The notes below the pieces were generated by a model. It did no database searches, had not been told where the DNA came from, and was given only the letters and a program-made list of their open reading frames with translations. Shown piece after piece: positions 26,641 to 35,991 of a stretch of 64,000 nt of DNA. Origin of the DNA: Pseudomonas oryzicola. GTDB lineage: Bacteria; Pseudomonadota; Gammaproteobacteria; Pseudomonadales; Pseudomonadaceae. The first letter of the stretch is position 1, and each line of letters starts with the position of its first letter. The DNA is taken from NCBI RefSeq assembly GCF_014269185.2, contig NZ_JABWRZ020000001.1:2753001-2817000 (forward strand), read 5' to 3'. A program made the position numbers and the translations under genes.

Positions 26641-27447
26641 ATGGACGGGACCAAGCCGGCTGTTGGCCACACGCTTCACCCGGTGACCCCGGGAACCCCT
26701 CAGGCATTGTCTCCAGCCCCCGGCACGGCGCTGAGGGAGGTGCCTGGCGAGTTCGATTACGTAAACACCAAGGTGGTGCCACTGCGCGCGGAGCACCTGG
26801 AGCGCCACCGCATCGTGGCGTACAACAAGAACTCCAACATGAACGGGCCGATCGACCTGCTGCGCACGCAAGTGCTCAGGGCCATGGACGAGAATGGCTG
26901 GCGTACCCTGGCCATCACCTCGCCAACGCCTGAAGCGGGCAAGACGGTGCTGGCCATCAACCTGGCCATGAGTATCGCCCACCACACCACCAGGACTGCG
27001 TTGCTGGTGGACTTCGACCTGCGTCGGCCCAAGGTCGGCAGCAGCCTGGGCCTGCCCATGGAGCAATCATTGAACGAGTTCCTGAGCGACCAGGCCGAGT
27101 TGCAGGATTGCCTGGTCAACCCGACCCTGCCGCGGTTCGTGGTGCTGCCGACACGGGTACCGGTGCCGATGTCTACCGAAATGCTGTCGTCGCCCAAGGT
27201 GAGCAACCTGATCAGCGACCTGCGCAACCGCTATGAGTCGCGCATCTGCATTTTCGATTTGCCACCGTTGCTCAGCTCTGACGATGCGATTACCGTCATA
27301 CCCAAGTTCGACTGTGTGTTGCTGGTGGTGGCCAACGGCATGAACAACAGGAAGGAAATCGAGGACTGCCTGCACCACCTGGCCAGGGTGAACCTGGTCG
27401 GAACGGTGTTGAACAAGGCCGATGAGCAACCGCGAACCTATTATTGA
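26641..27447 (+). CDS. BY-kinase / CpsD-like P-loop protein
   Basis: 268 aa cytoplasmic bacterial tyrosine kinase partner of the chain-length protein, starting at ATG 26641 (AAGGA upstream), 11 bases after that gene. Walker A SPTPEAGKT near residues 98-106, Walker A' LLVDFDLRRP, Walker B ICIFDLPPLLSSD. The C-terminus is short but ends RTYY, so there is only a minimal tyrosine cluster. It is expected to cycle phosphorylation to control chain length. Resembles the tyrosine-kinase family of PEP-CTERM-type EPS loci. Confidence 0.88.
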   Translation: MDGTKPAVGHTLHPVTPGTPQALSPAPGTALREVPGEFDYVNTKVVPLRAEHLERHRIVAYNKNSNMNGPIDLLRTQVLRAMDENGWRTLAITSPTPEAGKTVLAINLAMSIAHHTTRTALLVDFDLRRPKVGSSLGLPMEQSLNEFLSDQAELQDCLVNPTLPRFVVLPTRVPVPMSTEMLSSPKVSNLISDLRNRYESRICIFDLPPLLSSDDAITVIPKFDCVLLVVANGMNNRKEIEDCLHHLARVNLVGTVLNKADEQPRTYY

Positions 27448-27486
27448 GGCATTTGCCTGCCAGCCCACGGGGGCGCAGCGCGCGCC

Positions 27487-28461
27487 CTAGCGCTGGCGCT
27501 TCAGCCACGGATACTGCAACTCCCACTGCCACGCATGCCGCACGATCTGTTCCAGCTCGGCAAATTGCGGGCGCCAGCCCAGCACACGCATGGCCTTGCC
27601 AGCATCCGCCACCAGTCGCGGCGGGTCACCCGCGCGGCGCGGGGCATCGAGGCTGCGTATCTGTCGCCCGGTCACTACCCCGGCGGTATCGATAACCTGC
27701 TGCACCGAGAAGCCCAGCCCATTGCCCAGGTTGAACGCGGTGCGTTCTCCGCCAGCCAACAGATAATCCACCGCCAGCGCATGGGCCGTCGCCAGGTCGG
27801 CCACATGCACGTAGTCGCGTATGCAGGTGCCATCCGGCGTGTCGTAATCACGGCCAAACACCGTGATCGCCTCACGCCTTCCCGAAGCGGCCTGCAGGAT
27901 CAGCGGGATCAGGTGGGTTTCCGGGTCATGGCATTCCCCCAACTGGCCTTGCGGGTCAGCGCCGGCGGCGTTGAAATAGCGCAGGCAGACCGACTTCAGG
28001 CCGTAGGCGCGATCGAAATCCTCGAGAATCTGTTCGACCATCCATTTGCTCAGCCCATACGGGTTGATCGGCCCCTTGGCATGCGCTTCGTCGATCGGTA
28101 CATACTGCGGGTTACCATAAACGGCAGCGCTGGAAGAAAACACCAGGTACCGAATGCCGGCATTGACCATGGCCTGCAGCAGGGCAAGGGTCGCCGCGAC
28201 ATTGTTCTGGTAGTACTTGCCGGGCACGCTGACCGACTCGCCCACCTGGATGTACGAGGCAAAGTGGAACACGGCATCGAAGCGGCAAACGGCGAACAGC
28301 ACATCCAGGGCGGGTTCGTCGGCGATGTCCAGTTTCGCCCACTGCACACCGGGGCCAGGTGAGACCAGGTCGGCCACTACCACCTCATGGCCAGTACCGA
28401 GCAGGTGCTTGACCATGTGCGAGCCAATGTAGCCTGCGCCACCGACAACCAGAAACTTCAT
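27487..28461 (-). CDS. galE: UDP-glucose 4-epimerase
   Basis: 324 aa extended short-chain dehydrogenase interconverting UDP-glucose and UDP-galactose. NAD site GGAGYIGSHMVKHLL at the N-terminus, catalytic Ser in VFSSSAAVYGNP, YGLSK with the Tyr/Lys pair, and RYFNAAGADPQGQLGE. ATG 28461 has GGAGG upstream. It closes the minus-strand block wzy - glycoside hydrolase - galE and would supply galactose donors for the EPS repeat unit. Slightly shorter than E. coli GalE (338 aa). Confidence 0.95.
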   Translation of the reverse strand: MKFLVVGGAGYIGSHMVKHLLGTGHEVVVADLVSPGPGVQWAKLDIADEPALDVLFAVCRFDAVFHFASYIQVGESVSVPGKYYQNNVAATLALLQAMVNAGIRYLVFSSSAAVYGNPQYVPIDEAHAKGPINPYGLSKWMVEQILEDFDRAYGLKSVCLRYFNAAGADPQGQLGECHDPETHLIPLILQAASGRREAITVFGRDYDTPDGTCIRDYVHVADLATAHALAVDYLLAGGERTAFNLGNGLGFSVQQVIDTAGVVTGRQIRSLDAPRRAGDPPRLVADAGKAMRVLGWRPQFAELEQIVRHAWQWELQYPWLKRQR

Positions 28462-28569
28462 CCAAGCCTCCTGGACTCTGCTGTTGTTCAGCCGCAGTGA
28501 ATCATCCCTGGTCAAGACCGGGCGGGCGCTTCAGCTACAGGTCTGTTTGAGGGTAGATGGCCATATGCC

Positions 28570-31188
28570 CTATTTCAAGAACAGCCAATTGGACATGTAT
28601 TGGCCATCGAAGGTGATGCGGTAATGCCCATCCTGGTACGCCACGGGCAAGGCTTTCAGCTGTGCCGCTGCCTCTCGGGCGTACAGTTTCAGGCCAGCGG
28701 GCGCCTTGATGCTCAAGGTGCCTGCAAGCGGCTCGACGTTGAACGGTGTGTTGGCATCGGCCCTGGGCACGGCCCGGGTGCCCAGCGACACCAGCAGTTC
28801 GCGCGACTGGCCCAGAGGGCGGCCGTCCAGGCTTTGCACCACGACGCTGGCATAGGGTGTCTGTGCCTGCACCTGGATGGCGCCGAGGCTGATCGAGCGG
28901 CCACCCAGCCAACCGGTGGCGGCTTGCGTCAGCGCGGTATCGATGGTGTAGAGGCCTTGTTGCCAGTTGCGTCTGAGTTCGCCCGTGTCGGTAACCGCTT
29001 CGCTGGCATTGGCCGCCAGCAAGGCTTGCCCCGGATCCTTCAGCACCTGCGCATCGGCCGGGATGGTGGCGGGTTTCAGCCAGGGTAGTTCCGGTGTTTG
29101 CGGCAGGGCGATCTGCAACTGGCCCTTTTCCATGGCCGTGCGCAGCAGCGCTGAATTGCGCGGGGTGATCTCCTGGCCGTACAGCATGCCAGGCGTCGGC
29201 GCGAACACGTAACGGGTCGTGGCCGGATGCACGTCCGCACGGCGGTAGAGCAGGGCGGCAGCGGGCAGGGTGGCGAGCATCGCCGGGTCGTTGTAAGCGT
29301 GCCAGTTGTCCGCCGTGCGCCAGCCCGGATTGAAGGCTTGCTGGCTGTAGGCATACTGCAGCATCGCGTCCCAGCCCTGGTGGCTGGCGGTAGCGGCCAC
29401 ATACAACGGCAACGAATGGCGGTCGGGCAGCGGGAAGGGCTCGGCATTCCATTCGCTGACGGTCATCGGCTTGCCGACCACCTGGGCGGCGGCGAGCCAG
29501 TCGATCATGCCGTCGCTGCTCAGTGGGTTCTTCTCCAGCTGGCCATTGGCGCCGTAGCTGTGGGCATCGATCACATCGCCTGTGGTCAGCGCCGGCAGCG
29601 CACTCAAACCATTGCCGCCCCAGGTGCTGGTGGTGGCGATCGGTACCTTCACGCCGAGATGGCGCAGGTACGCAATCATCTCGGTATTGAAGCGCTGCTC
29701 CAGGTCGTTGAGGAACAACTTCGACGGACCATGCTCCCAGGCACGCCAGGCAAGGTCGCCCGGCAGGTCATGCTGGCGGGCGAACGCCTTGGCTGCCTCC
29801 ATGTAGCGTGCGCTGTGGCGGGGCACGTCCTTGTCTGGCAGCAAGGCGTTGCCGTAATGCTGGGTAAGGTCGTCCTCGTTGGTGATCAGCACGGCTGCAA
29901 TGGCCGGGTCGTCCTTGTAGGCCAGGCCGGTGTACCGGTTAACATGGCCCAGGTACTGTTCGGCGAAGCGCTTCATGGCCTGCTGGATGCTGCGGTTCAC
30001 ATAGACATAACCCTTCAGGTCGACGTGGTCCTGGCCCTTGGCGATCTCCTTGAAGTCGTCAATGTCGTCGTTGGCGGTGAGCGCCCGCTGTACGTGCAGG
30101 TCCAGCCACACATAGATGCCTTCGTCCTTGAGCGCCTTGATCCATACATCGAGCTTGCGCAGCGACTCGGCATCGAGTTGGCGAGTATCGCGCACCAAGG
30201 TAACGTCGCCGAACACGTTCGGGCTGACCCACGGCGAGTCGTGATGGTGCAGGCGCACCAGGTTGAAGCCAAGGGCTGACAGGCGCTTGGCCTGGAGGCG
30301 GATTTTTTCGTCCGGGCTTTTGAACAATGAATAGGCGGACAGGTTGGTACCCCAGAAGCGCGCCGGGGTGTTGTCCTCGAACATCAGCTGTTCGCCGACG
30401 GCCTTGACGAAGCCGCGCTTGCCGGCGGGCTTTTCCGTGACGTTGAGGAACGACAGGTCCACCGGCGAGGTACGCCAGTCCAGCTGGTCATCCGGCCAGC
30501 GGGTGGGGTCGGCCAGGCCGAAGCGTTCACTGGGCGTAGGCCCCAGCTCGATGTCGCCGGTGATGTTCAGTAGCGCCTTGATCTGCTGCTGGCCGGCGTT
30601 GATCGGGTCGCTGTAGAGAAACGCTCGCAATTCGGACGGGTTGCCGCGTTCGAAATACACCTTGGCCAGCGGCGGGTCGAAGCGCATCTCGATACCTCGG
30701 CCCTGCTCAGCCTTGCCCCAGGACCAGCCACGGTTGCCGGGCAGCAACTGCGGCGCGCCCATGTCCCCGGCGATTTGCCCGGGGTCGAACTGGAACACCA
30801 TGCCGCCTCCCATCACCCCGGCCTGGCGGCTGTGAGCGTCAAGGTCGAAAACCCAGCTCAGGGTTTGCGCCTGCTCCTTGCGAATGTCCGCCGTCAGGTC
30901 GAAATCCAGCGCCTTGTTGTTGCCTTGCAGCGTGTAGTGGTAAGGGCCATTGACCTTGACCGCGGTGTCGAAACCGGTCCAGCTCCAGTTGGCCGCCCAG
31001 AAGTCGAACCTGGCTTTCATCACCGGCCCGCCGCCGAGGGTCACCATGGGCAGGCCATCCTGTTCATCGATACTGACTTGCCACGCCGATGCCCACCCGG
31101 CGCATGGCAGCAAGGCCAAGCCGGCCAGGACCGAAACGCGCAGGGTGTGCAGGGCTGAGCGGCGCAGCAAGAGCAGGTTCATAGGCAT
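28570..31188 (-). CDS. Periplasmic glycoside hydrolase (GH5-like TIM barrel)
   Basis: 872 aa. Signal peptide (SVLAGLALLPCAGWASA), an N-terminal beta-sandwich of about 230 residues, a TIM barrel (RFWGTNLSAYSLFK, LGFNLVRLHHHDSPW, GIYVWLDLHVQ) and a C-terminal beta-rich region. Likely catalytic acids are Glu438 (LITNEDDL) and Glu579 (TVSEWNAEP), in the strand-4 and strand-7 positions of clan A hydrolases. The start overlaps the wzy stop (TAATG). Hydrolases such as PslG and AlgL trim polymer stranded in the periplasm; the same job is likely here. Exact GH family needs a profile search. Confidence 0.83.
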   Translation of the reverse strand: MPMNLLLLRRSALHTLRVSVLAGLALLPCAGWASAWQVSIDEQDGLPMVTLGGGPVMKARFDFWAANWSWTGFDTAVKVNGPYHYTLQGNNKALDFDLTADIRKEQAQTLSWVFDLDAHSRQAGVMGGGMVFQFDPGQIAGDMGAPQLLPGNRGWSWGKAEQGRGIEMRFDPPLAKVYFERGNPSELRAFLYSDPINAGQQQIKALLNITGDIELGPTPSERFGLADPTRWPDDQLDWRTSPVDLSFLNVTEKPAGKRGFVKAVGEQLMFEDNTPARFWGTNLSAYSLFKSPDEKIRLQAKRLSALGFNLVRLHHHDSPWVSPNVFGDVTLVRDTRQLDAESLRKLDVWIKALKDEGIYVWLDLHVQRALTANDDIDDFKEIAKGQDHVDLKGYVYVNRSIQQAMKRFAEQYLGHVNRYTGLAYKDDPAIAAVLITNEDDLTQHYGNALLPDKDVPRHSARYMEAAKAFARQHDLPGDLAWRAWEHGPSKLFLNDLEQRFNTEMIAYLRHLGVKVPIATTSTWGGNGLSALPALTTGDVIDAHSYGANGQLEKNPLSSDGMIDWLAAAQVVGKPMTVSEWNAEPFPLPDRHSLPLYVAATASHQGWDAMLQYAYSQQAFNPGWRTADNWHAYNDPAMLATLPAAALLYRRADVHPATTRYVFAPTPGMLYGQEITPRNSALLRTAMEKGQLQIALPQTPELPWLKPATIPADAQVLKDPGQALLAANASEAVTDTGELRRNWQQGLYTIDTALTQAATGWLGGRSISLGAIQVQAQTPYASVVVQSLDGRPLGQSRELLVSLGTRAVPRADANTPFNVEPLAGTLSIKAPAGLKLYAREAAAQLKALPVAYQDGHYRITFDGQYMSNWLFLK

Positions 31189-32714
31189 TACCCGGTTTGA
31201 AGGCTCGTGTTGGCCAGCTCGCTGACCTGGCTGTCGTGAAGCCGGCGCACCATCTGGCTGTAGCCCACGCCCAGCCCGGCGATCGTCCAGTACACCACCG
31301 GGATGAAGGTGATGCTGCTGACGGTGAAGATGATCACCAGGATGCCGACCAGCGTCGCCAGCAATGCCCGGCCGAGCTGGCGACGCTCATCGTCCTTGTC
31401 GGGGAAGCTGCGCATGGCCTTGCGGATGCCGAGCAGCACGCTGGCGAAGAACGCCAGGAACAGGCCGAGCCCGACCAGCCCGACCCGCAACGCCACATTG
31501 ATGTAGGTGTTGACGATGTCGATGATGCCTTCACCCTGGATCATTGATTGCATTTCCGGGGTATTGCGGAAATCGAACGAACCGAACAGCGGGTTGCGCT
31601 GGATGACGATCCACGCATTGTCCATCAACCGCTCGCGGTAGGTGATGTTCTCCTTGTCCACGTTGCCGATGTAGGGCAGCAGGTCCAGTACCTTGTCGCC
31701 ACCGGGTATGACGGTCAACAGCGGCAAGGCCAGCATGCCGGCCGCAGCCAGCAGTGCCAGGCGCCTGACCGCGCCTTTGCCCAGGGCGACGAACATCACC
31801 ACGATGACCATGGCCCCGATCCACGGGCCGCGCGACAGCGGTGCGAACAGCCCGGCGGCCAACAGCAGGGCCCCCATCAGACGCTGCCAGGGGCGGCGCA
31901 CGTAACCCTGGACGAACAGGAACAGGCCAATCGCCACGCTCATCACATAGCCCAGGACAATGGCCTGCCCGGTGGTGACACTGGCGCGTAGCGAACCACC
32001 GCGGTCCAGGTAGCCGGACATGCTCCATGGCACGCCCATGGCGTCGACCAGGGCGCTGTACAGCAGCCAGTGGCGCACGTACTCGGCAACACCGATCAGG
32101 GCCAGCAGGAAGGCTGCGAGCACGAAGGCCAGCAGGGTGTCCTTGAAATCGCTGATCTGGCGCAGGCCACGGCTGGCCACGTAATACGGCAGGAGCACGT
32201 CGATATACAGGTACAACGTCTGGCGCAGGGTGTCGGTCAGGGTGGTTTCGCGCAGGTACAGCATGCTCATCAGCAGCAGCGCCGCCGCCAGTAGCCTGTC
32301 GGGCCAGATGCGGCCGAAGCGCAGGGTGTCGCCTTGGCGGCGCAGGGCCAGTGCTGCCGGCAACAGCACGCACACGGTCAGCAGGCGGATATGGTTGAGG
32401 TCGACCAGGTAATTGACCAGGCCGAATCCCGGCAACTGTAGCGAAGCCGGCGGGATCAGGAACAGCAGCAGGTAGAACAGCGCCATGGGGTTGTGCTCGC
32501 GGCGCCCGGCGATGTACAGGATGACCGCGCCTGCGCCCAGGTACAGCCAGAAACTGTGCGAGAAGAAGGCCAGCAGGGTCAGCAGGAACCACAGGTTGCG
32601 CCTGCGCTTGAAGTCGCGCAGCGGGATCAGGTCGCTGGCAGGCCGCCGGGCCAGCAGGAAGACCACGCTAGCCAGGAACAGGATGACGATCAACGCACGC
32701 AAATGTTCAGGCAT
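31188..32714 (-). CDS. Wzy/O-antigen ligase-like polysaccharide polymerase
   Basis: 508 aa inner-membrane protein with about twelve helices and a large periplasmic loop. The stretch LFAPLSRGPWIGAMVIVVMF is the Wzy_C/O-antigen ligase signature (Arg in the SRG motif), preceded by ASVTTGQAIVLGYVMSVAIG. With a Wzx flippase and a chain-length protein in the same locus, it most likely polymerises repeat units on undecaprenyl diphosphate; a ligase role is the alternative. First gene of the minus-strand block, divergent from wzx. Confidence 0.87.
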   Translation of the reverse strand: MPEHLRALIVILFLASVVFLLARRPASDLIPLRDFKRRRNLWFLLTLLAFFSHSFWLYLGAGAVILYIAGRREHNPMALFYLLLFLIPPASLQLPGFGLVNYLVDLNHIRLLTVCVLLPAALALRRQGDTLRFGRIWPDRLLAAALLLMSMLYLRETTLTDTLRQTLYLYIDVLLPYYVASRGLRQISDFKDTLLAFVLAAFLLALIGVAEYVRHWLLYSALVDAMGVPWSMSGYLDRGGSLRASVTTGQAIVLGYVMSVAIGLFLFVQGYVRRPWQRLMGALLLAAGLFAPLSRGPWIGAMVIVVMFVALGKGAVRRLALLAAAGMLALPLLTVIPGGDKVLDLLPYIGNVDKENITYRERLMDNAWIVIQRNPLFGSFDFRNTPEMQSMIQGEGIIDIVNTYINVALRVGLVGLGLFLAFFASVLLGIRKAMRSFPDKDDERRQLGRALLATLVGILVIIFTVSSITFIPVVYWTIAGLGVGYSQMVRRLHDSQVSELANTSLQTG

Positions 32715-32771
32715 TGGCTATGTGCACCTTTCCCTCGGTGGGCAACGGCTAGCATCGTGGCTAATTGAAAC

Positions 32772-32790
32772 TATAGTGACTTTTTAGTCA
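32772..32790. promoter_or_regulatory. -10-like element with dyad between divergent EPS operons
   Basis: TATAGT (32772-32777) on the plus strand leads directly into the dyad TGACT-TTTT-AGTCA (32777-32790), 17 bases before the wzx start. An operator for a repressor at the divergent wzy/wzx promoter region would look like this. No matching -35 was found. Confidence 0.35.
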
Positions 32791-32806
32791 GTCAGAGATT
32801 GAAGTC

Positions 32807-34183
32807 ATGCCGTCGATTGATGTGTCAGCCGCCGCGAGCCTGCGCAAGCGGGCCCTCAAGGCCGGGTCGTGGAACCTGGTCTCGCAGGTGGCGTCACAAG
32901 CGATGCGCCTTGGCGGCAACCTGCTCATGGCCCGCCTGCTGGTGCCGGAAATGTTCGGGGTGATGGTCATTGCCAACACCATTTCGGTACTCCTGCACCT
33001 GTTGTCCGACGTCGGCCTGCGGCAGAACATCGTGCAGAGCCAGCGCGGCGACGACCCGCATTTTCTCAATACCGCCTGGACGGTGCAGATCATCCGCGGC
33101 TTCGTGCTGTTCATCCTGACCCTGCTGCTGGCCCTGGGGGCCTGGCTTGCCCAGCACGCCGAGTTGTGGCCGGCAGACTCCACCTATGCCGAACCCGTAT
33201 TGCCGATGGTGCTGGCGGCCACTGGGCTGTCGGCAGTGATCTGGGGCTTTCAGTCCACCAAGATAGACGTGGCTGTACGCACTTTCCAACAGAAGCGCGT
33301 GGCACTGGTCGACCTGGCCTCGCAGGTGGTCGGCCTGGTGGTGATGCTGGTACTGGGTTACCTGACCCACTCGGTCTGGGCGCTGGTCATCGCCGGCCTG
33401 GTGTCGGCCCTGGCCTGGACCCTGCTCGGCCATACCGCCCTCGAGGGGCCGCGCAACCGCCTGCAGTGGGACCGCAGTGCGTTGAACGAACTGATCGTGT
33501 TTGGCCGCTGGATCCTGTTGTCGTCGATGGTTGGCGTGCTGGCCATGTACGGGGACCGCATCTGGTTCGGAGCCAGCATGACGACAGCGCAACTGGGGGT
33601 CTATTCGATAGCCGTACTCATCCTGGGGGCCGTACAGACCGCACTGATGAAAATTTTCGGGGCGGTGGCGCTACCCGCCTTCAGCGAAGCAGCCCGAGCC
33701 GACGACAAGGAGCGCCTGAAGGCGTTGTATCACCGCTTCCGCCTGCTGGTCGACCTGCTGGTGTTGTTCATCTGTGGGGGGTTCCTCACTGCCAGCCCGT
33801 TGCTGATCGGCTGGCTGTACGACGACCGCTACCGTGAAGCTGGCCCGATGCTGGCGATTCTTTCGCTGTCGTTCCTGACATTGCGCTATACCTTGGCACA
33901 CCAGGTGTGGATTGCCCTGGGCCTGACCAAGTATCAAGCCATCGACAACATCATCCGCCTGGTCTCGCTGTGGGGGCTGCTGCCGTTGTTGCTGACGCTT
34001 GGCGGAGCGGAGTGGGCGATCTGGGGGGTGGCCCTGCACACCCTGCCGACGCTGGTGCTGATCGTGTACGTGAATTGCAAGCTGGATATCTTCAGCCTCA
34101 AACGTGAGCTGATGGTGCTGCCGATGCTACTGCTCGGGGCGCTTTGCGGGGCGCTGCTGACAGCCTTTTTCAATTGGCTGTGA
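32807..34183 (+). CDS. Wzx-type lipid-linked oligosaccharide flippase
   Basis: 458 aa with about twelve membrane helices, polysaccharide biosynthesis/MATE-like (PST) family. Starts LRKRALKAGSWNLVSQVASQ and continues LMARLLVPEMFGVMVIANTI, the typical opening of this family; a positively charged loop follows each half. It would flip undecaprenyl-linked repeat units to the periplasm for Wzy. First gene of the large plus-strand biosynthesis block. Confidence 0.92.
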   Translation: MPSIDVSAAASLRKRALKAGSWNLVSQVASQAMRLGGNLLMARLLVPEMFGVMVIANTISVLLHLLSDVGLRQNIVQSQRGDDPHFLNTAWTVQIIRGFVLFILTLLLALGAWLAQHAELWPADSTYAEPVLPMVLAATGLSAVIWGFQSTKIDVAVRTFQQKRVALVDLASQVVGLVVMLVLGYLTHSVWALVIAGLVSALAWTLLGHTALEGPRNRLQWDRSALNELIVFGRWILLSSMVGVLAMYGDRIWFGASMTTAQLGVYSIAVLILGAVQTALMKIFGAVALPAFSEAARADDKERLKALYHRFRLLVDLLVLFICGGFLTASPLLIGWLYDDRYREAGPMLAILSLSFLTLRYTLAHQVWIALGLTKYQAIDNIIRLVSLWGLLPLLLTLGGAEWAIWGVALHTLPTLVLIVYVNCKLDIFSLKRELMVLPMLLLGALCGALLTAFFNWL

Positions 34184-34228
34184 TGCAGCTTGCCGAGAGA
34201 GACTTTCAAGGGCACAGGCCACCGGACC

Positions 34229-34423
34229 ATGGGCAAGTTTACTTTCTGTGCTGCGCAGTTGGGGCGCAGGAGCTTTATCCAGAGTTGTGTCTTGCTGGGC
34301 GTCGGCGGGGCAGTGTTCGGTACTGCAACGGCCATTGCCAGCGAACGTGGCGCCAAGCGCGGGCACGTGTTGATCAATGGCTGGGTGTTGCCGTCCCGTT
34401 ACTTCCGGAACGAGCAGGCATGA
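34229..34423 (+). CDS. Tat-signal mini-protein coupled to GMC oxidoreductase
   Basis: 64 aa from ATG 34229; a TTG at 34190 would add 13 residues. It has a textbook twin-arginine signal, GRRSFIQSCVLLGVGG, cleaved near TAIAS, leaving only about 26 residues (GHVLINGWVLP in the middle). Its stop overlaps the start of the GMC oxidoreductase by four bases (ATGA), so the two are made together. In FAD-dependent glucose, gluconate and sorbitol dehydrogenases a Tat-bearing small subunit carries the cofactor-loaded large subunit across the membrane. This could be a stripped-down version of that. No named family recognised. Confidence 0.65.
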   Translation: MGKFTFCAAQLGRRSFIQSCVLLGVGGAVFGTATAIASERGAKRGHVLINGWVLPSRYFRNEQA

Positions 34424-35886
34424 TCAACGATTACCAACTGCAGAAGACCCTGCGCGACAATTATGACGTCTGCATCATCGGCGCCGGCCCGGCCGGCATC
34501 ACCCTGGCGCTGCGCCTGGCCGCCGCTGGCTGGCGGGTGCTGCTTGCCGAAGGTGGCGGGCGCGAGTACTCATCACTCTCGCAAGACTTGTATGCCTGCA
34601 AGTCCACCGGCCTGGAACTGTATGCCAAGGAGTCCCGCCTGCGTTACCTGGGTGGCACATCGAACCACTGGGCTGGCCGTTGCCGGCCGTTCACTGCTTC
34701 GGATTTCGCCCTCCCTCCCATCGGCGGCTTGCCTGGTTGGCCGATTCCCTATTCGGAAATTGCCGGCTACCTGCCTGCCGCCATGGAAATCGTCGACTTG
34801 CCGCCTGGGTCGGACTTCGAGGCAATCAACAGCGGGCTCGGTGGCGACGAGTTCGAGCCAGACCGCTTTCTGCTCAGCCCGCCAACGCGGTTTGCGCAGA
34901 AATACGCCACCGCCCTGGAGCAGACCGAAGGCCTGGACGTGTTCATCAACTGCAACTGCGTGGACCTGGAGTTCGACGAGGCCACCGGCAACCTGGCCGC
35001 AGTGGTTCTGTCCGATTACCAGCGCAATCGCCAGCGCCTGGTGGCGAGAACCTTCGTGCTGGCCACCGGCGGCATCGAGAATGCCAGGCAACTGCTCAAC
35101 AGCGAATCGTTGCTGAGGGCGGGTATCGTGAGCAAGGACGGGTTGGTCGGGAGCTGTTTCATGGAGCACCTGAACATCGACCTTGGCAGCTTCATCCTCA
35201 AGTCGGGGCTCGCTCCTGCACCGCGCGAGTACTTCACCACCGATGCCTTCATTGACGAATACAAGGCCGGCAAGGGCAATGTCAGGGCTGCCTTGCTGGC
35301 CGAAGTACAGACCTACGGGCGCACCGCCGAGGTCAAGCACTTTCTGGAGAACCTGGCCTGCGACATGGGTGTCGCCAGCAAGATCGCCTTCGTGGCCCGG
35401 TTCAGTTGCCCCGGCGACGGTCTCATCAGCACCCTGATCGAACAGTTCCCCAACCTGTATAGCCGTATTTCGCTGCTGGATGAGAAGGACGCACTCGGTG
35501 TGGCCAAGGTCAACGTCAATTGGGCCCTGAGTGCTGATGACCGCCACACCATCAAGTGCATTGGCAGTGAGCTGGCCAAGCAGTGGGCCGACATGGACCT
35601 GGGGTTCATCAAGCTCAATGATTATGTCTATGACACTTCGATACCGTTGAGGTTGTCACCCCATGCCCACCACATGGGGACTACGCGCATGGCGTCCTCT
35701 GCCCAAACCGGTGTCGTCGACAGCAACTGCAAGGTATTCGGTATTGGCAACCTCTACATCGCCGGCAGCAGCATCTTTGCTACCGGCGGGGCCTCCAATC
35801 CGACCCTGCCGTTGTTGCAATTTGCCCTGCGCCTGGCCGACCACCTCGATGCCAGGATGAGCGCGGCCAGGGATGCGCTGGGGTGA
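34420..35886 (+). CDS. GMC-family FAD-dependent oxidoreductase of the EPS locus
   Basis: 488 aa. FAD-binding VCIIGAGPAGITLALRLAAA at residues 15-34, RYLGGTSNHWAGRCRPF (substrate/FAD loop), LATGGIENARQLL, and the C-terminal GMC signature with the active-site His: HAHHMGTTRMASS...GGASNPTLP. No signal peptide of its own. The start overlaps the Tat mini-protein gene, suggesting co-export as a passenger. It probably oxidises a sugar alcohol group in the polymer or its precursor; the acceptor and substrate cannot be told from sequence. Confidence 0.88.
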   Translation: MINDYQLQKTLRDNYDVCIIGAGPAGITLALRLAAAGWRVLLAEGGGREYSSLSQDLYACKSTGLELYAKESRLRYLGGTSNHWAGRCRPFTASDFALPPIGGLPGWPIPYSEIAGYLPAAMEIVDLPPGSDFEAINSGLGGDEFEPDRFLLSPPTRFAQKYATALEQTEGLDVFINCNCVDLEFDEATGNLAAVVLSDYQRNRQRLVARTFVLATGGIENARQLLNSESLLRAGIVSKDGLVGSCFMEHLNIDLGSFILKSGLAPAPREYFTTDAFIDEYKAGKGNVRAALLAEVQTYGRTAEVKHFLENLACDMGVASKIAFVARFSCPGDGLISTLIEQFPNLYSRISLLDEKDALGVAKVNVNWALSADDRHTIKCIGSELAKQWADMDLGFIKLNDYVYDTSIPLRLSPHAHHMGTTRMASSAQTGVVDSNCKVFGIGNLYIAGSSIFATGGASNPTLPLLQFALRLADHLDARMSAARDALG

Positions 35887-35991
35887 TAAATGTTGTGAAC
35901 GGGTTGAGTGCGTTGCGGTCAGCACCTACAAGAACGAGACCGAATGCGCCTCAGGAACAGTCCAGATTGCTTTGATTGCGAGGCTGGCAGC

